Both the position numbers and the translations under genes were made by a program. A DNA stretch of 60,917 nucleotides from Hyphomicrobiales bacterium (GTDB lineage Bacteria; Pseudomonadota; Alphaproteobacteria; Rhizobiales; Rhizobiaceae): contig UBTY01000028.1 in the NCBI GenBank assembly GCA_900468535.1, positions 1 through 60,917 of the forward strand. Reading direction: 5' to 3'. Shown piece after piece: positions 9,213 to 18,220 of the stretch (position 1 is the stretch's first letter; every line of letters starts with the position of its first letter). The notes beneath the pieces were generated by a model. That model ran no database searches. It saw only the letters and a list, made by a program, of their open reading frames with translations, and was not told the DNA's origin.

Positions 9213-10127
9213 ATGGAACGACCAGACCTGCCGATCGGCTTGCCTGAGGACATCGAGGACAAGAAGGCGGCCGCCCGCACGTGGTTCGAAGGGCTGCGCG
9301 ATGCGATCTGCGCCTCCTTCGAGGCCATCGAGGACGAGTTGACAGGTCCGCTCTCCGATCGCGATCCTGGCCGCTTCGTGGCTAAGGACTGGGAGCGAGA
9401 GAACGGTGCCGGTGGCGGCGGGCGGATGTCGATGATGCACGGCCGCGTTTTCGAGAAGGTCGGCGTCCACACCTCCACCGTCTACGGCGAATTCGCGCCG
9501 GACCTGCGCGCGCAGATGCCGGGCGCCAAAGAGGATCCCCGGTTCTGGGCGTCAGGCATTTCGCTGATCGCCCATCCGGTCAATCCGAACGTTCCGGCCG
9601 TCCACATGAACACACGCATGGTCGTCACCTCCAGCCGCTGGTTCGGCGGTGGAGCAGACCTGACCCCCGTGCTCGATCGCCGGCGCGACCAGGAAGACGA
9701 AGACAGCCGCCTCTTCCACAAGGCGATGGAGATTGCCTGTCGCAGCCATTCTGCTGTCGCCGACTATGCGGCATACAAGCAATGGTGCGACGACTATTTC
9801 TTTCTGAAGCACCGAAACGAACATCGCGGTATTGGCGGCATCTTTTACGACTGGCTGCATTCGGCCGAGGAGATCGGCGGCTGGGATGCAGATTTCGCTT
9901 TCACGCGCGACGTCGGCCGCGCGTTTTCCATGGTTTATCCACGGATTGTTCGCGCCAACTTCAATAAACAGTGGACAGAACAGGATCGTGAAGAACAATT
10001 GATTCGCCGAGGACGCTATGTGGAGTTCAATCTCCTCTATGATCGTGGAACGATCTTCGGCCTGAAGACAGGAGGAAATGTCGAGTCCATTCTTTCGTCG
10101 CTGCCCCCCATGGTGCGCTGGCCGTAA
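9213..10127 (+). CDS. hemF: Oxygen-dependent coproporphyrinogen III oxidase
   Basis: HemF carries out the aerobic oxidative decarboxylation of coproporphyrinogen III to protoporphyrinogen IX in heme synthesis, in the cytoplasm. The 304-residue protein has the family signature [22 protein letters not shown] split over residues about 130-150, together with the conserved [12 protein letters not shown] and the C-terminal [24 protein letters not shown] precedes the ATG. The gene stands alone; no FNR/FixK-type box was recognised upstream. Confidence 0.96.
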   Translation: MERPDLPIGLPEDIEDKKAAARTWFEGLRDAICASFEAIEDELTGPLSDRDPGRFVAKDWERENGAGGGGRMSMMHGRVFEKVGVHTSTVYGEFAPDLRAQMPGAKEDPRFWASGISLIAHPVNPNVPAVHMNTRMVVTSSRWFGGGADLTPVLDRRRDQEDEDSRLFHKAMEIACRSHSAVADYAAYKQWCDDYFFLKHRNEHRGIGGIFYDWLHSAEEIGGWDADFAFTRDVGRAFSMVYPRIVRANFNKQWTEQDREEQLIRRGRYVEFNLLYDRGTIFGLKTGGNVESILSSLPPMVRWP

Positions 10128-10228
10128 TCGGGGAGAGCTTTGATCGAGGCACTCGGAATGCTTTCAATTCGGAGGGTTGAGTAGTAACCTAGCAAACGTT
10201 CGTACGTAACAATCGGAGGAGGATTGTC

Positions 10229-10489
10229 ATGACGATACAAAGTGAATCACCGTCGGCGGCGGGGATTCAGCAGAGCCCGCGCATTCTCGACGCGCCGGAG
10301 TTCCTTCATAGAATTGCGGAAGAGATGCGAGCGAAGAGCGGCTCGGACCTGCCCCTTTCCTGCTATGTCGAGCAAGTCAAACTACAGCTAGCCAGCGGCC
10401 GTTCTCCTGAAGAACTGTCCAATCGGGCCAAGGGCCAGGACAATCAGGTGAACACGGAATGCTACCGCGCCTGGGCTATGCCCGAATAG
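10229..10489 (+). CDS. Small hypothetical protein
   Basis: This encodes 86 soluble, acidic residues preceded by a strong GGAGGAGG Shine-Dalgarno (10215-10222). No known domain is recognised and there is no signal peptide. A GC-rich hairpin follows 11 nt after its stop. The strong ribosome-binding site supports expression. Confidence 0.65.
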   Translation: MTIQSESPSAAGIQQSPRILDAPEFLHRIAEEMRAKSGSDLPLSCYVEQVKLQLASGRSPEELSNRAKGQDNQVNTECYRAWAMPE

Positions 10490-10499
10490 CATCCAGTTG

Positions 10500-10524
10500 C
10501 CGGCCGGCGCAGCAAACCGGCCGG
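10500..10524 (+). terminator. GC-rich hairpin after the 86-residue gene
   Basis: CCGGCCGG (10500-10507) is repeated as its own complement at 10517-10524 around a 9-nt loop, followed by AACCTTCTT. The stem is strong but the T-tract is interrupted, so termination may be partial. Confidence 0.5.
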
Positions 10525-10600
10525 AACCTTCTTGCCCTTCGAGCATTGACCTGAACCGTCACCCGCGTGACGTCAGGTCGACCCAAGACAGGAGGACGGA

Positions 10601-10786
10601 ATGAGACTTTTCGAATGTGGAACGCTTGTGCCGGGGTGCGATTGGCATACCCGGGCAAACGACGATGCGGAAGTCGTTCGCCGGGTTGTCGAGCATATGC
10701 GGACAGCGCACGGCGAAACCATCATCCGTGAAAACATGGTGGACAACATCAAAGCCCGTATCCGCAACGAAGCGACGGCCGCGTGA
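10601..10786 (+). CDS. DUF1059-family small protein
   Basis: The 61-residue product begins MRLFECGTLVPGCDWH and continues with a short helical region ending in REN...IKARI, the layout of DUF1059 proteins. The two cysteines (residues 6 and 13) and nearby histidine could bind a metal, but the function of the family is unknown. An AGGAGG Shine-Dalgarno lies just upstream (10591-10596). It ends next to the convergent cca gene with a 1-nt gap. Confidence 0.78.
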   Translation: MRLFECGTLVPGCDWHTRANDDAEVVRRVVEHMRTAHGETIIRENMVDNIKARIRNEATAA

Positions 10787-10787
10787 G

Positions 10788-12047
10788 CTAGTTGTCCTTC
10801 ACCACATCATTCAACCGGGCGAGCAATGCCGCCCGGTCCTGTGTGAAATTGCCATCGATCCATTCCTTTTCGAGCATCAAGAGCTTCTCGCCGACAGCCT
10901 TTCCGGGCGCGATCCCGGCAGCGAGGATATCGCCGCCGGTGAGAGGAAAACCGGGCTTCTGCCAAAGCTGGGCGTGATCCAGCAGTTTTCCGAGTCTTGC
11001 TGAGCGTGCCATCTCCTTGAGATCGCCCTCAGCTTTACCGCGCGCGACAGCAAGCGCGAGCTTGAGGCGCATGACGATCCCCGACTTTCCATCGCGGTAA
11101 AGCAAGCGATCGAAGGCCGCAGACGACAGTTCGTCATCGACGGGTTGCGTCGTTGCCCACGTCTTCAGGATGTTGGTATCTGCGTTCGACAGCCGCAGCC
11201 TTGCCGCCATCTTCTCCATTCTGTCGGCGTCGGGCGGCACGATTGCGGCAAGCCGAAGCAGCGGATCCGGCGCCCAATCAAGCGCCGACTCCGTCGTAAC
11301 CAGCGCCGGGATTGCATCGATGCCCCACTTCTCGCTTTCGGGCACAATCTCGGTCAGAACGCCCATCTGGCGCATCCAGAGCAGGGCGCGGCCGGGATCG
11401 GGTGCCGAAAGGAGTTTTCGCAACTCCGACCAGACCCGCTCGGCCGACAGCGTCTTCAATTTGGCGCGAGCGCCTGCGGACGCCCTCAACCCGTCGGCGT
11501 CCGGCCGTCCCGAGCCGTAATAGGCAAAAAAGCGGAAGAACCTGAGGACCCGCAGATAGTCCTCGGCGATCCGGGTCGGCGCATCGCCGATAAAGCGGAT
11601 ATTGCGCTTCTCGATATCCGCAAGACCGCCGACGAGGTCGATCACCTCGCCTTCCGCATCCACGTAAAGCGCGTTGATCGTCAGATCCCGCCGCTCGGCA
11701 TCGGTCCGCCAATCATTGCTGAACGCAACCTTCGCACGTCGCCCGTCCGTCTCGACATCCGCACGAAGCGTGGTGACTTCAAACGGCTTGCCGGAGATGA
11801 CAAGCGTGACCGTTCCATGGGCAAGGCCCGTCGGAACAGCCTTGATCGCCGCCGCCTCGGCACGTTTCATCACAACATCGGGCGTCAGCGTCGTTGCCAT
11901 GTCGATATCGCTGACTGGCAAGCCCATGAGGCTGTTGCGCACCGCCCCGCCTACCACGCGGCCCTCGCCTCCGTCCGCATTGAGCAGGTCGAAAGCTCGC
12001 TTCAGCGAGGGATCCTTGAACCATGCCTCGTCAGCAAGGTTGGTCAT
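10788..12047 (-). CDS. cca: CCA tRNA nucleotidyltransferase / poly(A) polymerase family
   Basis: This 419-residue enzyme adds or repairs the 3' CCA end of tRNAs. The nucleotidyltransferase head contains GGAVRNSLMG and the metal-binding DIDMATTL, then the conserved RRDLTINAL and the template-forming EDYLRVLRFFRF. The start at 12047 overlaps the Nudix stop as ATGA (12044-12047); a longer frame exists but lacks family similarity before MTNLADEAWF. It is the last gene of a three-gene coupled operon with DUF1285 and a Nudix hydrolase. Confidence 0.93.
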   Translation of the reverse strand: MTNLADEAWFKDPSLKRAFDLLNADGGEGRVVGGAVRNSLMGLPVSDIDMATTLTPDVVMKRAEAAAIKAVPTGLAHGTVTLVISGKPFEVTTLRADVETDGRRAKVAFSNDWRTDAERRDLTINALYVDAEGEVIDLVGGLADIEKRNIRFIGDAPTRIAEDYLRVLRFFRFFAYYGSGRPDADGLRASAGARAKLKTLSAERVWSELRKLLSAPDPGRALLWMRQMGVLTEIVPESEKWGIDAIPALVTTESALDWAPDPLLRLAAIVPPDADRMEKMAARLRLSNADTNILKTWATTQPVDDELSSAAFDRLLYRDGKSGIVMRLKLALAVARGKAEGDLKEMARSARLGKLLDHAQLWQKPGFPLTGGDILAAGIAPGKAVGEKLLMLEKEWIDGNFTQDRAALLARLNDVVKDN

Positions 12048-12682
12048 GCGTAGAGCCTTTCGTAGAGCGTGCGGACAATGCCGGCGGTAATGCCCCAAAT
12101 CATCCGTGTTTCATAGGGCATGCGGTAGAAGTGCCGGTCGAGCCCGTCAATCATCCGCTTGTCCCTGGTGTGATTGGCGGGATCCATCAGGAAGGACAGC
12201 GGCACTTCGAACACATCGTCGACCTCGCTCGGATTGAGATGAAGCTCGAAACCACGTTGGACGATTGCAAGCACGGGCGTTATGCGAAATCCCGTCGAGG
12301 CCAGATAGTTCGGCAGCCGTCCGACGGTCTCAACGAATGTACCGTCCAGACCGATCTCTTCCCTGGTCTCACGGATTGCCGCCTGCTCTGGCGAGCGATC
12401 GATCTCGTCGATCTTGCCGCCCGGAAAGGCGATCTGCCCCGAATGCTTGCGCAGCGTTGCTGTCCTCTGCGTAAAGATCACGCTCGCCTGATCGCCGTCA
12501 TCAATCACCGGCACCAGCACGGCGGCATCGCGCAGCTTGAAGGTCGCGACCTGTTCCACGATATCAGGATTGAGGATGTGATCGCCATGGTCGCGCCAGG
12601 ACGATTCAATCGGTCCGCCGTTCTGATGAAGCGCGCGGCGGCGAAATTCCGCAGCTGTGTAAAGGGAAGGACGGTCGGTCAT
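12044..12682 (-). CDS. Nudix hydrolase, CoA pyrophosphatase type
   Basis: This 212-residue Nudix hydrolase has the CoA-diphosphatase pattern IFTQRTATLRKHSGQIAFPGG followed by the Nudix helix with RETREEIGL. Such enzymes hydrolyse CoA and related dinucleotides. The start at 12682 overlaps the stop of the DUF1285 gene as ATGA (12679-12682), and its own stop overlaps the cca start in the same way, so translation is likely coupled across all three genes. Confidence 0.9.
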   Translation of the reverse strand: MTDRPSLYTAAEFRRRALHQNGGPIESSWRDHGDHILNPDIVEQVATFKLRDAAVLVPVIDDGDQASVIFTQRTATLRKHSGQIAFPGGKIDEIDRSPEQAAIRETREEIGLDGTFVETVGRLPNYLASTGFRITPVLAIVQRGFELHLNPSEVDDVFEVPLSFLMDPANHTRDKRMIDGLDRHFYRMPYETRMIWGITAGIVRTLYERLYA

Positions 12683-13302
12683 CGTGAAAGGGCACCCAGT
12701 TCCTCGGCCGGCATGACAGCAAAGCGTCGGCCGCCGGAGCGAACGCAGAACATCTCCACCCCGTCCAAGTCGCAAACCTCGCCCAGCTCGACCAGTTCAT
12801 ACATCACGGCCCGAGAAACGAGCGCTTCCAAACGCCCGCGGACCAACAGATAGGGCTTGAGCTCATCGTGCTCCCCCTCGATCACGAAGCGAAGCGGATG
12901 CTGTTCGCCAGCCTCCACGACATCGCCGACATTCGTGCGGAAGGTCAGCAGCGGCTCTCCATCGCGTTCGGACAGGTTCATCTCGACGGCAACGAATGGC
13001 GCATCGGCGACCCTAATCCCTACTTTTTCCACAGGAGTTACCAGGTATGTCTTGCCGTCGTCATCCTTGCGCAGCACCGTCGAGAAAAGCCGAACCAGCG
13101 GCGCGCGGCCGATCGGCGTCCCCATGTAGAACCAGGTTCCATCGGCGCGAATTTCCATATCGATGTCGCCGCAGAAGGGCGGATTCCAGCGATCCACCGG
13201 CGGAAGCCCGCGTTTTTCCTCGCCGCCGTCGCCGGCAGCGCGTGCAATCAGGGCAGCCAGACCGGCCGCATCCGTCTTTTCGCTGATCTCTCCGGCTGCC
13301 AT
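12679..13302 (-). CDS. DUF1285-domain protein
   Basis: The 207-residue product has the DUF1285 core (LPPVDRWNPPFCGDIDMEIRADGTWFYMGTPI) and no signal peptide. Its biochemical role is unknown. The start at 13302 has GGACGGAAG just upstream and places the family core about 33 residues in; a much longer upstream frame overlaps the divergent moxR promoter and looks spurious. It heads the DUF1285-Nudix-cca operon, which is a common order in alphaproteobacteria. Confidence 0.88.
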   Translation of the reverse strand: MAAGEISEKTDAAGLAALIARAAGDGGEEKRGLPPVDRWNPPFCGDIDMEIRADGTWFYMGTPIGRAPLVRLFSTVLRKDDDGKTYLVTPVEKVGIRVADAPFVAVEMNLSERDGEPLLTFRTNVGDVVEAGEQHPLRFVIEGEHDELKPYLLVRGRLEALVSRAVMYELVELGEVCDLDGVEMFCVRSGGRRFAVMPAEELGALSR

Positions 13303-13461
13303 TCTTCCGTCCCGGTTTACTCTTAACTCAAGTATCGTCACGAGATAGTCATTCGAAACGAACTTGTCAGCCCGCAACATCTTCATAACTCTATCGGGTA
13401 TGGGTGAGACGTGTAAGTCCGTCGATTCGCGACGAGTGATTTCAGCCGCTGGAGATGCCTG

Positions 13462-14472
13462 ATGGGTATGATAAAGACCGAAGCCCCGCTTGATGAGAAG
13501 GCGATCGTCGCTGCGGCCGAAAAAGCACTTGCCGATATCGCCGCCGTCCGTGCAGAAGTCTCGAAGGTCATCTTCGGCCAGGAGAGCGTCGTCGAGAACA
13601 CGCTGCTTGCCCTCCTTTCGGGCGGCCATGCTCTGCTCGTCGGCGTGCCGGGCCTTGCCAAGACCAAGCTAGTGACCACGCTCGGCGAGGTGCTCGGGCT
13701 CGGCGCCAACCGAATTCAGTTCACCCCCGACCTCATGCCGTCAGATATTCTCGGTTCCGAAGTGATGGATCAGGACGACAGCGGTCGCCGGTCATTCCGC
13801 TTCGTCAAGGGGCCGGTCTTTGCCCAGCTGCTGATGGCCGACGAAATCAACCGCGCGTCGCCACGCACGCAGTCCGCCTTGCTGCAGTCGATGCAGGAGT
13901 ACCACATCACCGTTGCGGGCCAGCGCTACGACCTGCCCGCGCCCTTCCACGTGCTCGCCACGCAGAACCCGCTGGAGCAGGAAGGCACCTACCCCCTCCC
14001 CGAGGCTCAACTCGACCGCTTCCTGCTGCAGGTCGACGTCCACTATCCCGAGCTGGCTGCGGAACGTCAGATCCTGCTGGAAACAACCGGCCTCAGCGAG
14101 ACCAAGCCGCAATCCGTCCTGAACGCAGAGCGTCTCATCGAGATTCAGACGCTGATCCGTCAGATGCCGGTCAGCGACCGGGTGGTCGACGCCATCCTCG
14201 CACTGGTGCGCTCCGCCCGCCCCGGCCAGGGCAATCAATCGACGGACAAGAACGTCGCATGGGGTCCCGGCCCGCGCGCCGGCCAGGCGATGATGCTCTG
14301 CGCCCGAGCCCGAGCCCTTTACGAAGGTCGCCTCGCCCCGTCCCTCGATGACGTCTACGCCTTGGCCGAACCTATCCTTCAGCATCGCATGGCATTGACC
14401 TTTGCGGCTCGCGCAGAGGGAATGTCCGTTCGCGACGTCATCGCCGACCTCGTCAAGCAAGCCAAGGGATAA
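13462..14472 (+). CDS. MoxR-family AAA+ ATPase
   Basis: The 336-residue MoxR ATPase has Walker A GVPGLAKTK (residues about 58-66), Walker B LLMADEINRASPR and the sensor segment TYPLPEAQLDRF. MoxR proteins act as chaperones that activate partner proteins with von Willebrand factor A (VWA) domains. Three genes for DUF58/VWA-like membrane proteins follow directly, which fits that role. The start is divergent from the DUF1285 operon. Confidence 0.92.
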   Translation: MGMIKTEAPLDEKAIVAAAEKALADIAAVRAEVSKVIFGQESVVENTLLALLSGGHALLVGVPGLAKTKLVTTLGEVLGLGANRIQFTPDLMPSDILGSEVMDQDDSGRRSFRFVKGPVFAQLLMADEINRASPRTQSALLQSMQEYHITVAGQRYDLPAPFHVLATQNPLEQEGTYPLPEAQLDRFLLQVDVHYPELAAERQILLETTGLSETKPQSVLNAERLIEIQTLIRQMPVSDRVVDAILALVRSARPGQGNQSTDKNVAWGPGPRAGQAMMLCARARALYEGRLAPSLDDVYALAEPILQHRMALTFAARAEGMSVRDVIADLVKQAKG

Positions 14473-14485
14473 GGAAGCCTGACGC

Positions 14486-15406
14486 GTGGCACCTATCGGA
14501 CAAATCGTCAATCCGACCCCAGGCAACGATGCGCTTGCCCGCGCGCGCCAGCGTGCGAGTCTGGTGCCTGATTGCCTGGTGGAAGCCAAGCGCATTGCAA
14601 ATACCGTCATTGCCGGATGGCATGGTCGCCGCAAGCGCGGAATCGGTGAGAATTTCTGGCAGTTCCGCCCCTATACCGATGGCGAAAGCCTTTCGCGGAT
14701 CGACTGGCGGCGTTCCGCCCGGGACGATCACACCTACATCCGCGACCGCGAATGGGAGGCTGCCCATACCATCTGGCTATGGGCCGACATGTCACCGTCC
14801 ATGATGTACAAATCGAGCTTCGGCAATGTGTCGAAGGAAAGCCGTGCGCTCGTCATCATGCTCGCCCTTGCCGAAATCCTCGCCCGCTCGGGTGAGCGCG
14901 TCGGCTGCCCGGGTGTGATGGAGCCCGTGTCCGCCCGCAACGCCGCAGAACGTCTCGCCACAGCCCTGATGCACGCGCCGCTCGCTGGTGGTCTGCCCGA
15001 TACAGCGATGATCCGTGGCTGGAGCGATCTCGTTTTGATCGGCGACTTCCTGGACGAAGCGCAGGCCGTGATGGCGCGCATCGGCCCGTTGGCACGCCGT
15101 GGCCTCCGAGGCCATGTCATCGAGATTGCCGATCCCGCCGAGGAAGTGTTTCCCTATAGCGGTCGCACCGAGTTCACCGATCCCGAGACCGGATCGAAGC
15201 TCACCTCGGGCAGAGCCGAGAGCCTGCGCGAAGCTTACACGAACGCATATCTTTCGCGACGCGCCGGTCTTGGCGAGGCGCTTCGCCATCTTGGCTGGAC
15301 CTTTGTCAGCCATCGCACGGACCATCTTGCGTCCGAGGCGCTGGTTGCCGTGCACATGTACCTTTCCGGAATGCCGGCCAAGGCAACTCACGGAGGGCAA
15401 CTATGA
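14486..15406 (+). CDS. DUF58 (VWA-like) protein
   Basis: The 306-residue protein contains the DUF58 signature (GENFWQFRPYTDGESLSRIDW, residues 54-74) and a VWA-like fold with an intact MIDAS motif DMSPS (D101, S103, S105). It starts with GTG at 14486 after AAGGAAG, 13 nt past moxR, and its stop overlaps the next start as ATGA. It is the probable direct partner of the MoxR ATPase. Confidence 0.9.
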   Translation: MAPIGQIVNPTPGNDALARARQRASLVPDCLVEAKRIANTVIAGWHGRRKRGIGENFWQFRPYTDGESLSRIDWRRSARDDHTYIRDREWEAAHTIWLWADMSPSMMYKSSFGNVSKESRALVIMLALAEILARSGERVGCPGVMEPVSARNAAERLATALMHAPLAGGLPDTAMIRGWSDLVLIGDFLDEAQAVMARIGPLARRGLRGHVIEIADPAEEVFPYSGRTEFTDPETGSKLTSGRAESLREAYTNAYLSRRAGLGEALRHLGWTFVSHRTDHLASEALVAVHMYLSGMPAKATHGGQL

Positions 15407-18216
15407 GCGCGCTTCCCTTCGCCTTCGCCTATCCGGCCATTCTCGGCGCCCTGATCGCGCTGCCGATCATCTGGTGGCTGCTCCGCCTGACGCCCCCGCG
15501 TCCCCAGAGCGAAGTCTTCCCGCCCCTCAAGATCCTGGCGACCGTGCTCAAGCGGGAGGAAACCCCGGCACAAAGCCCGTGGTGGCTGACATTGCTGCGC
15601 ATGCTGATGGCGGCGGCCGTGATCCTTGCGATCGCCGACCCCGTCTTCAACCCGCGCACCAGTTCCCTCGCCTCGGGCGGCCCGCTCGTGCTGTTTGTCG
15701 ATAACGGCTGGGCGACCGCTCCGGACTGGGAACGTCGCGTGAAGACCGCAGATGCGCTGATCGACGATGCGGAATCCGCCGGAATCCCGGTTTCGATCGC
15801 CTTCACCGCCGATCCGACCAACGATGCCGTGGCCGGAACCGCAGCTGTTGCAAGGGACAAGCTGCGCGCTGCGGAGCCGAAACCTCTCGTGCCGGATCGT
15901 CAGCGTGCATTCGAAGCCCTGCGTGCGGCATTGAATGGTGTTCACCCTGGCACCCTCGCATTTCTGACTGATGGCGCCGCCTCGAAAGACGCGGATGCGA
16001 CGGTGAAGCAGCTCTCCGACCTCCAACCCGGCCAGCTGCGTCTGGTGACCGGCGACGAAAAAGACACGGTCGCCATCACGGCAGCAGGCAACGCGGCAGA
16101 TTCGATGAGTGTGACGGCAACGCGCCTCGACAGCGCGCTGGCCGCGTCCCTGCCGTTGACGGCGCAGGACGCCCAGGGCCGGCCGATCGCGGCTGGAACG
16201 GTTGATTTTCAACCCGGCCAGTCGGTCGCGACAGGCTCCATCGCCGCCCCCTTCGAAATGCGCAACGACTTCGCCCGCGTCAGCATCGACAATCATGCGA
16301 CGGCAGGAGCCGTGCATCTGCTCGACGATGGCTTCAAGCGCCGTCGCGTCGTGCTGCTCTCAGGCGAAGCGCGCGACGATTTCCAGCCGCTGCTATCGCC
16401 GCTCTACTACATCCAGCGCGCGCTTCAGCCCTACGCCGATCTGATCGAGCCGAACTCGCCTGATCTTGCGACTGCGATCCCGGATTTGCTCTCGCAGAAC
16501 CCCTCGGTCATCATCATGGCCGATATCGGCCGCCTGCCGCAGGAGACCTACGAGCCGTTGCAGCGCTGGATCGCCAATGGCGGCACGCTTATCCGCTTCG
16601 CCGGACCGCGTCTGGCTGCGGCCCCTTCCGATGATCCGCTCGTTCCCGTCACACTGCGCCAGGGCGAACGTGCGCTCGGCGGCGCTCTCTCCTGGGCCGA
16701 ACCGCAGCCGCTCGCCGACTTCCCGAATTTCGGCCCCTTCGCGGGCATGGCAAAGCCGACCGATGTGACGGTCAAGCGGCAGGTGCTCGCGGAGCCGACG
16801 CCGGATCTGGCCGAACGCACCTGGGCAAGCCTTGCCGATGGCACGCCGCTCGTGACCACGAAGCCGATCAACGCCGGACGTATCGTTCTCTTCCACGTCA
16901 GCGCCGAAGCCACCTGGTCCGACCTTCCGATCTCAGGGAACTTCGTCGAGATGCTGCGGCGGATCGTGCAGCTGTCAAGATCCGGTGGCGTGACTTCCGA
17001 GACAGGTGCTGCGAGCACCGCCGAAGCACTCTCGCCGTTCCGCCTTCTGACAGCCAAGGGCGCCCTGACGACGGAAACCGGCGCCGCCCGCCCATTGATC
17101 CCGAACGCCAGGACCACGCCACTCGCCAGCTTCGACAATCCGCCCGGCCTCTACGGGTCGGAAGAAGGCTTCACCGCGTTGAACGTGCTGCCGGCAAACG
17201 CCGAACTGAAGCCACTCGATACGTCAGGGGTCACGCTGGTCCGCGAGGGCCTGATAGGTGGCGAGACGTGGTCTGCGAAACCCGCCTTGTTCCTGATCGC
17301 CCTGCTGCTGCTGGTCTTGGACAGCCTGATCGTGATGTTCATGGGCGGCGCCTTTTCGCGCGTTCGTGGCGCCAGCCGCGCCGCTGCCATGCTGGCCGTT
17401 GCGTTCGGCGCACTTGCGCTCGTACATCCGTCCTCTTCCTGGGCCGACGATTCCAAGCCCGGCGACGAGCAGATCCTGCAGCGTCTCGATAACACCCACC
17501 TCGCCTATGTCGTGACCGGTGAAGCCGAGATCGACCGGATTTCGGAGCGTGGGCTCGAAGGTCTTACCGATTTCCTGACCTATCGCACGACGCTCGAACC
17601 GGCGCCGCCTGTCGGCCTCGATCTGGTCAAGGACGAGCTTGCATTCTACCCGATCATCTACTGGCCGGTGTCGGCGACCGCTCCGATGCCGTCAGCTGCG
17701 GCGATCAACAAGATCGACGCCTACATGCGCTCGGGCGGAACCGTGCTGTTCGATACCAAGGATCAGTTCAGCGCGCTCGACAGCAACGCCGGCGCGAGCA
17801 GCGCCAATGGCGAGCGCCTGCAACAGATTCTGGCCGGGCTTGATATCCCCCCGCTGGAGCCGGTCCCTTCGGATCACGTGCTGACTAAATCGTTCTATCT
17901 CCTGTCGAGTTTCCCGGGACGCTATGCCGGAAGCCCCCTCTGGATCGAAGCGCGCCAGGATAACCGTTCTGCAAACGCCAAGTCCGCCGCGACGGCCGAC
18001 GGTGTCTCCCCGATCCTGATTACCGGCAACGATTTCGCCGGAGCCTGGGCGGTGGACGACAATGGCGCGCCGCTGCTGCCGACAGTGCCGCCGGATGAGA
18101 CACAGCGCGAATATGCCTATCGAACCGGCGTCAACATCATGATGTACATGCTGACCGGCAACTACAAGACGGATCAGGTCCACGTGCCTGCCCTGTTGGA
18201 AAGACTGGGGCAGTAG
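15403..18216 (+). CDS. Large membrane protein with BatA-type N-terminus and C-terminal DUF4159
   Basis: This 937-residue protein starts with the BatA/TIGR02226-type double membrane hairpin (about residues 6-28 and 60-80), followed by a VWA-like domain. At the MIDAS position it has DNGWA (D100) instead of DxSxS, so metal binding there is probably lost. Another membrane segment lies near residues 625-645, then a DUF4159 domain (about 690-930) that resembles glutamine-amidotransferase-like folds. It overlaps the DUF58 stop by ATGA, which suggests translational coupling. Its exact task in the envelope is unknown. Confidence 0.88.
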   Translation: MSALPFAFAYPAILGALIALPIIWWLLRLTPPRPQSEVFPPLKILATVLKREETPAQSPWWLTLLRMLMAAAVILAIADPVFNPRTSSLASGGPLVLFVDNGWATAPDWERRVKTADALIDDAESAGIPVSIAFTADPTNDAVAGTAAVARDKLRAAEPKPLVPDRQRAFEALRAALNGVHPGTLAFLTDGAASKDADATVKQLSDLQPGQLRLVTGDEKDTVAITAAGNAADSMSVTATRLDSALAASLPLTAQDAQGRPIAAGTVDFQPGQSVATGSIAAPFEMRNDFARVSIDNHATAGAVHLLDDGFKRRRVVLLSGEARDDFQPLLSPLYYIQRALQPYADLIEPNSPDLATAIPDLLSQNPSVIIMADIGRLPQETYEPLQRWIANGGTLIRFAGPRLAAAPSDDPLVPVTLRQGERALGGALSWAEPQPLADFPNFGPFAGMAKPTDVTVKRQVLAEPTPDLAERTWASLADGTPLVTTKPINAGRIVLFHVSAEATWSDLPISGNFVEMLRRIVQLSRSGGVTSETGAASTAEALSPFRLLTAKGALTTETGAARPLIPNARTTPLASFDNPPGLYGSEEGFTALNVLPANAELKPLDTSGVTLVREGLIGGETWSAKPALFLIALLLLVLDSLIVMFMGGAFSRVRGASRAAAMLAVAFGALALVHPSSSWADDSKPGDEQILQRLDNTHLAYVVTGEAEIDRISERGLEGLTDFLTYRTTLEPAPPVGLDLVKDELAFYPIIYWPVSATAPMPSAAAINKIDAYMRSGGTVLFDTKDQFSALDSNAGASSANGERLQQILAGLDIPPLEPVPSDHVLTKSFYLLSSFPGRYAGSPLWIEARQDNRSANAKSAATADGVSPILITGNDFAGAWAVDDNGAPLLPTVPPDETQREYAYRTGVNIMMYMLTGNYKTDQVHVPALLERLGQ

Positions 18217-18220
18217 CTTC

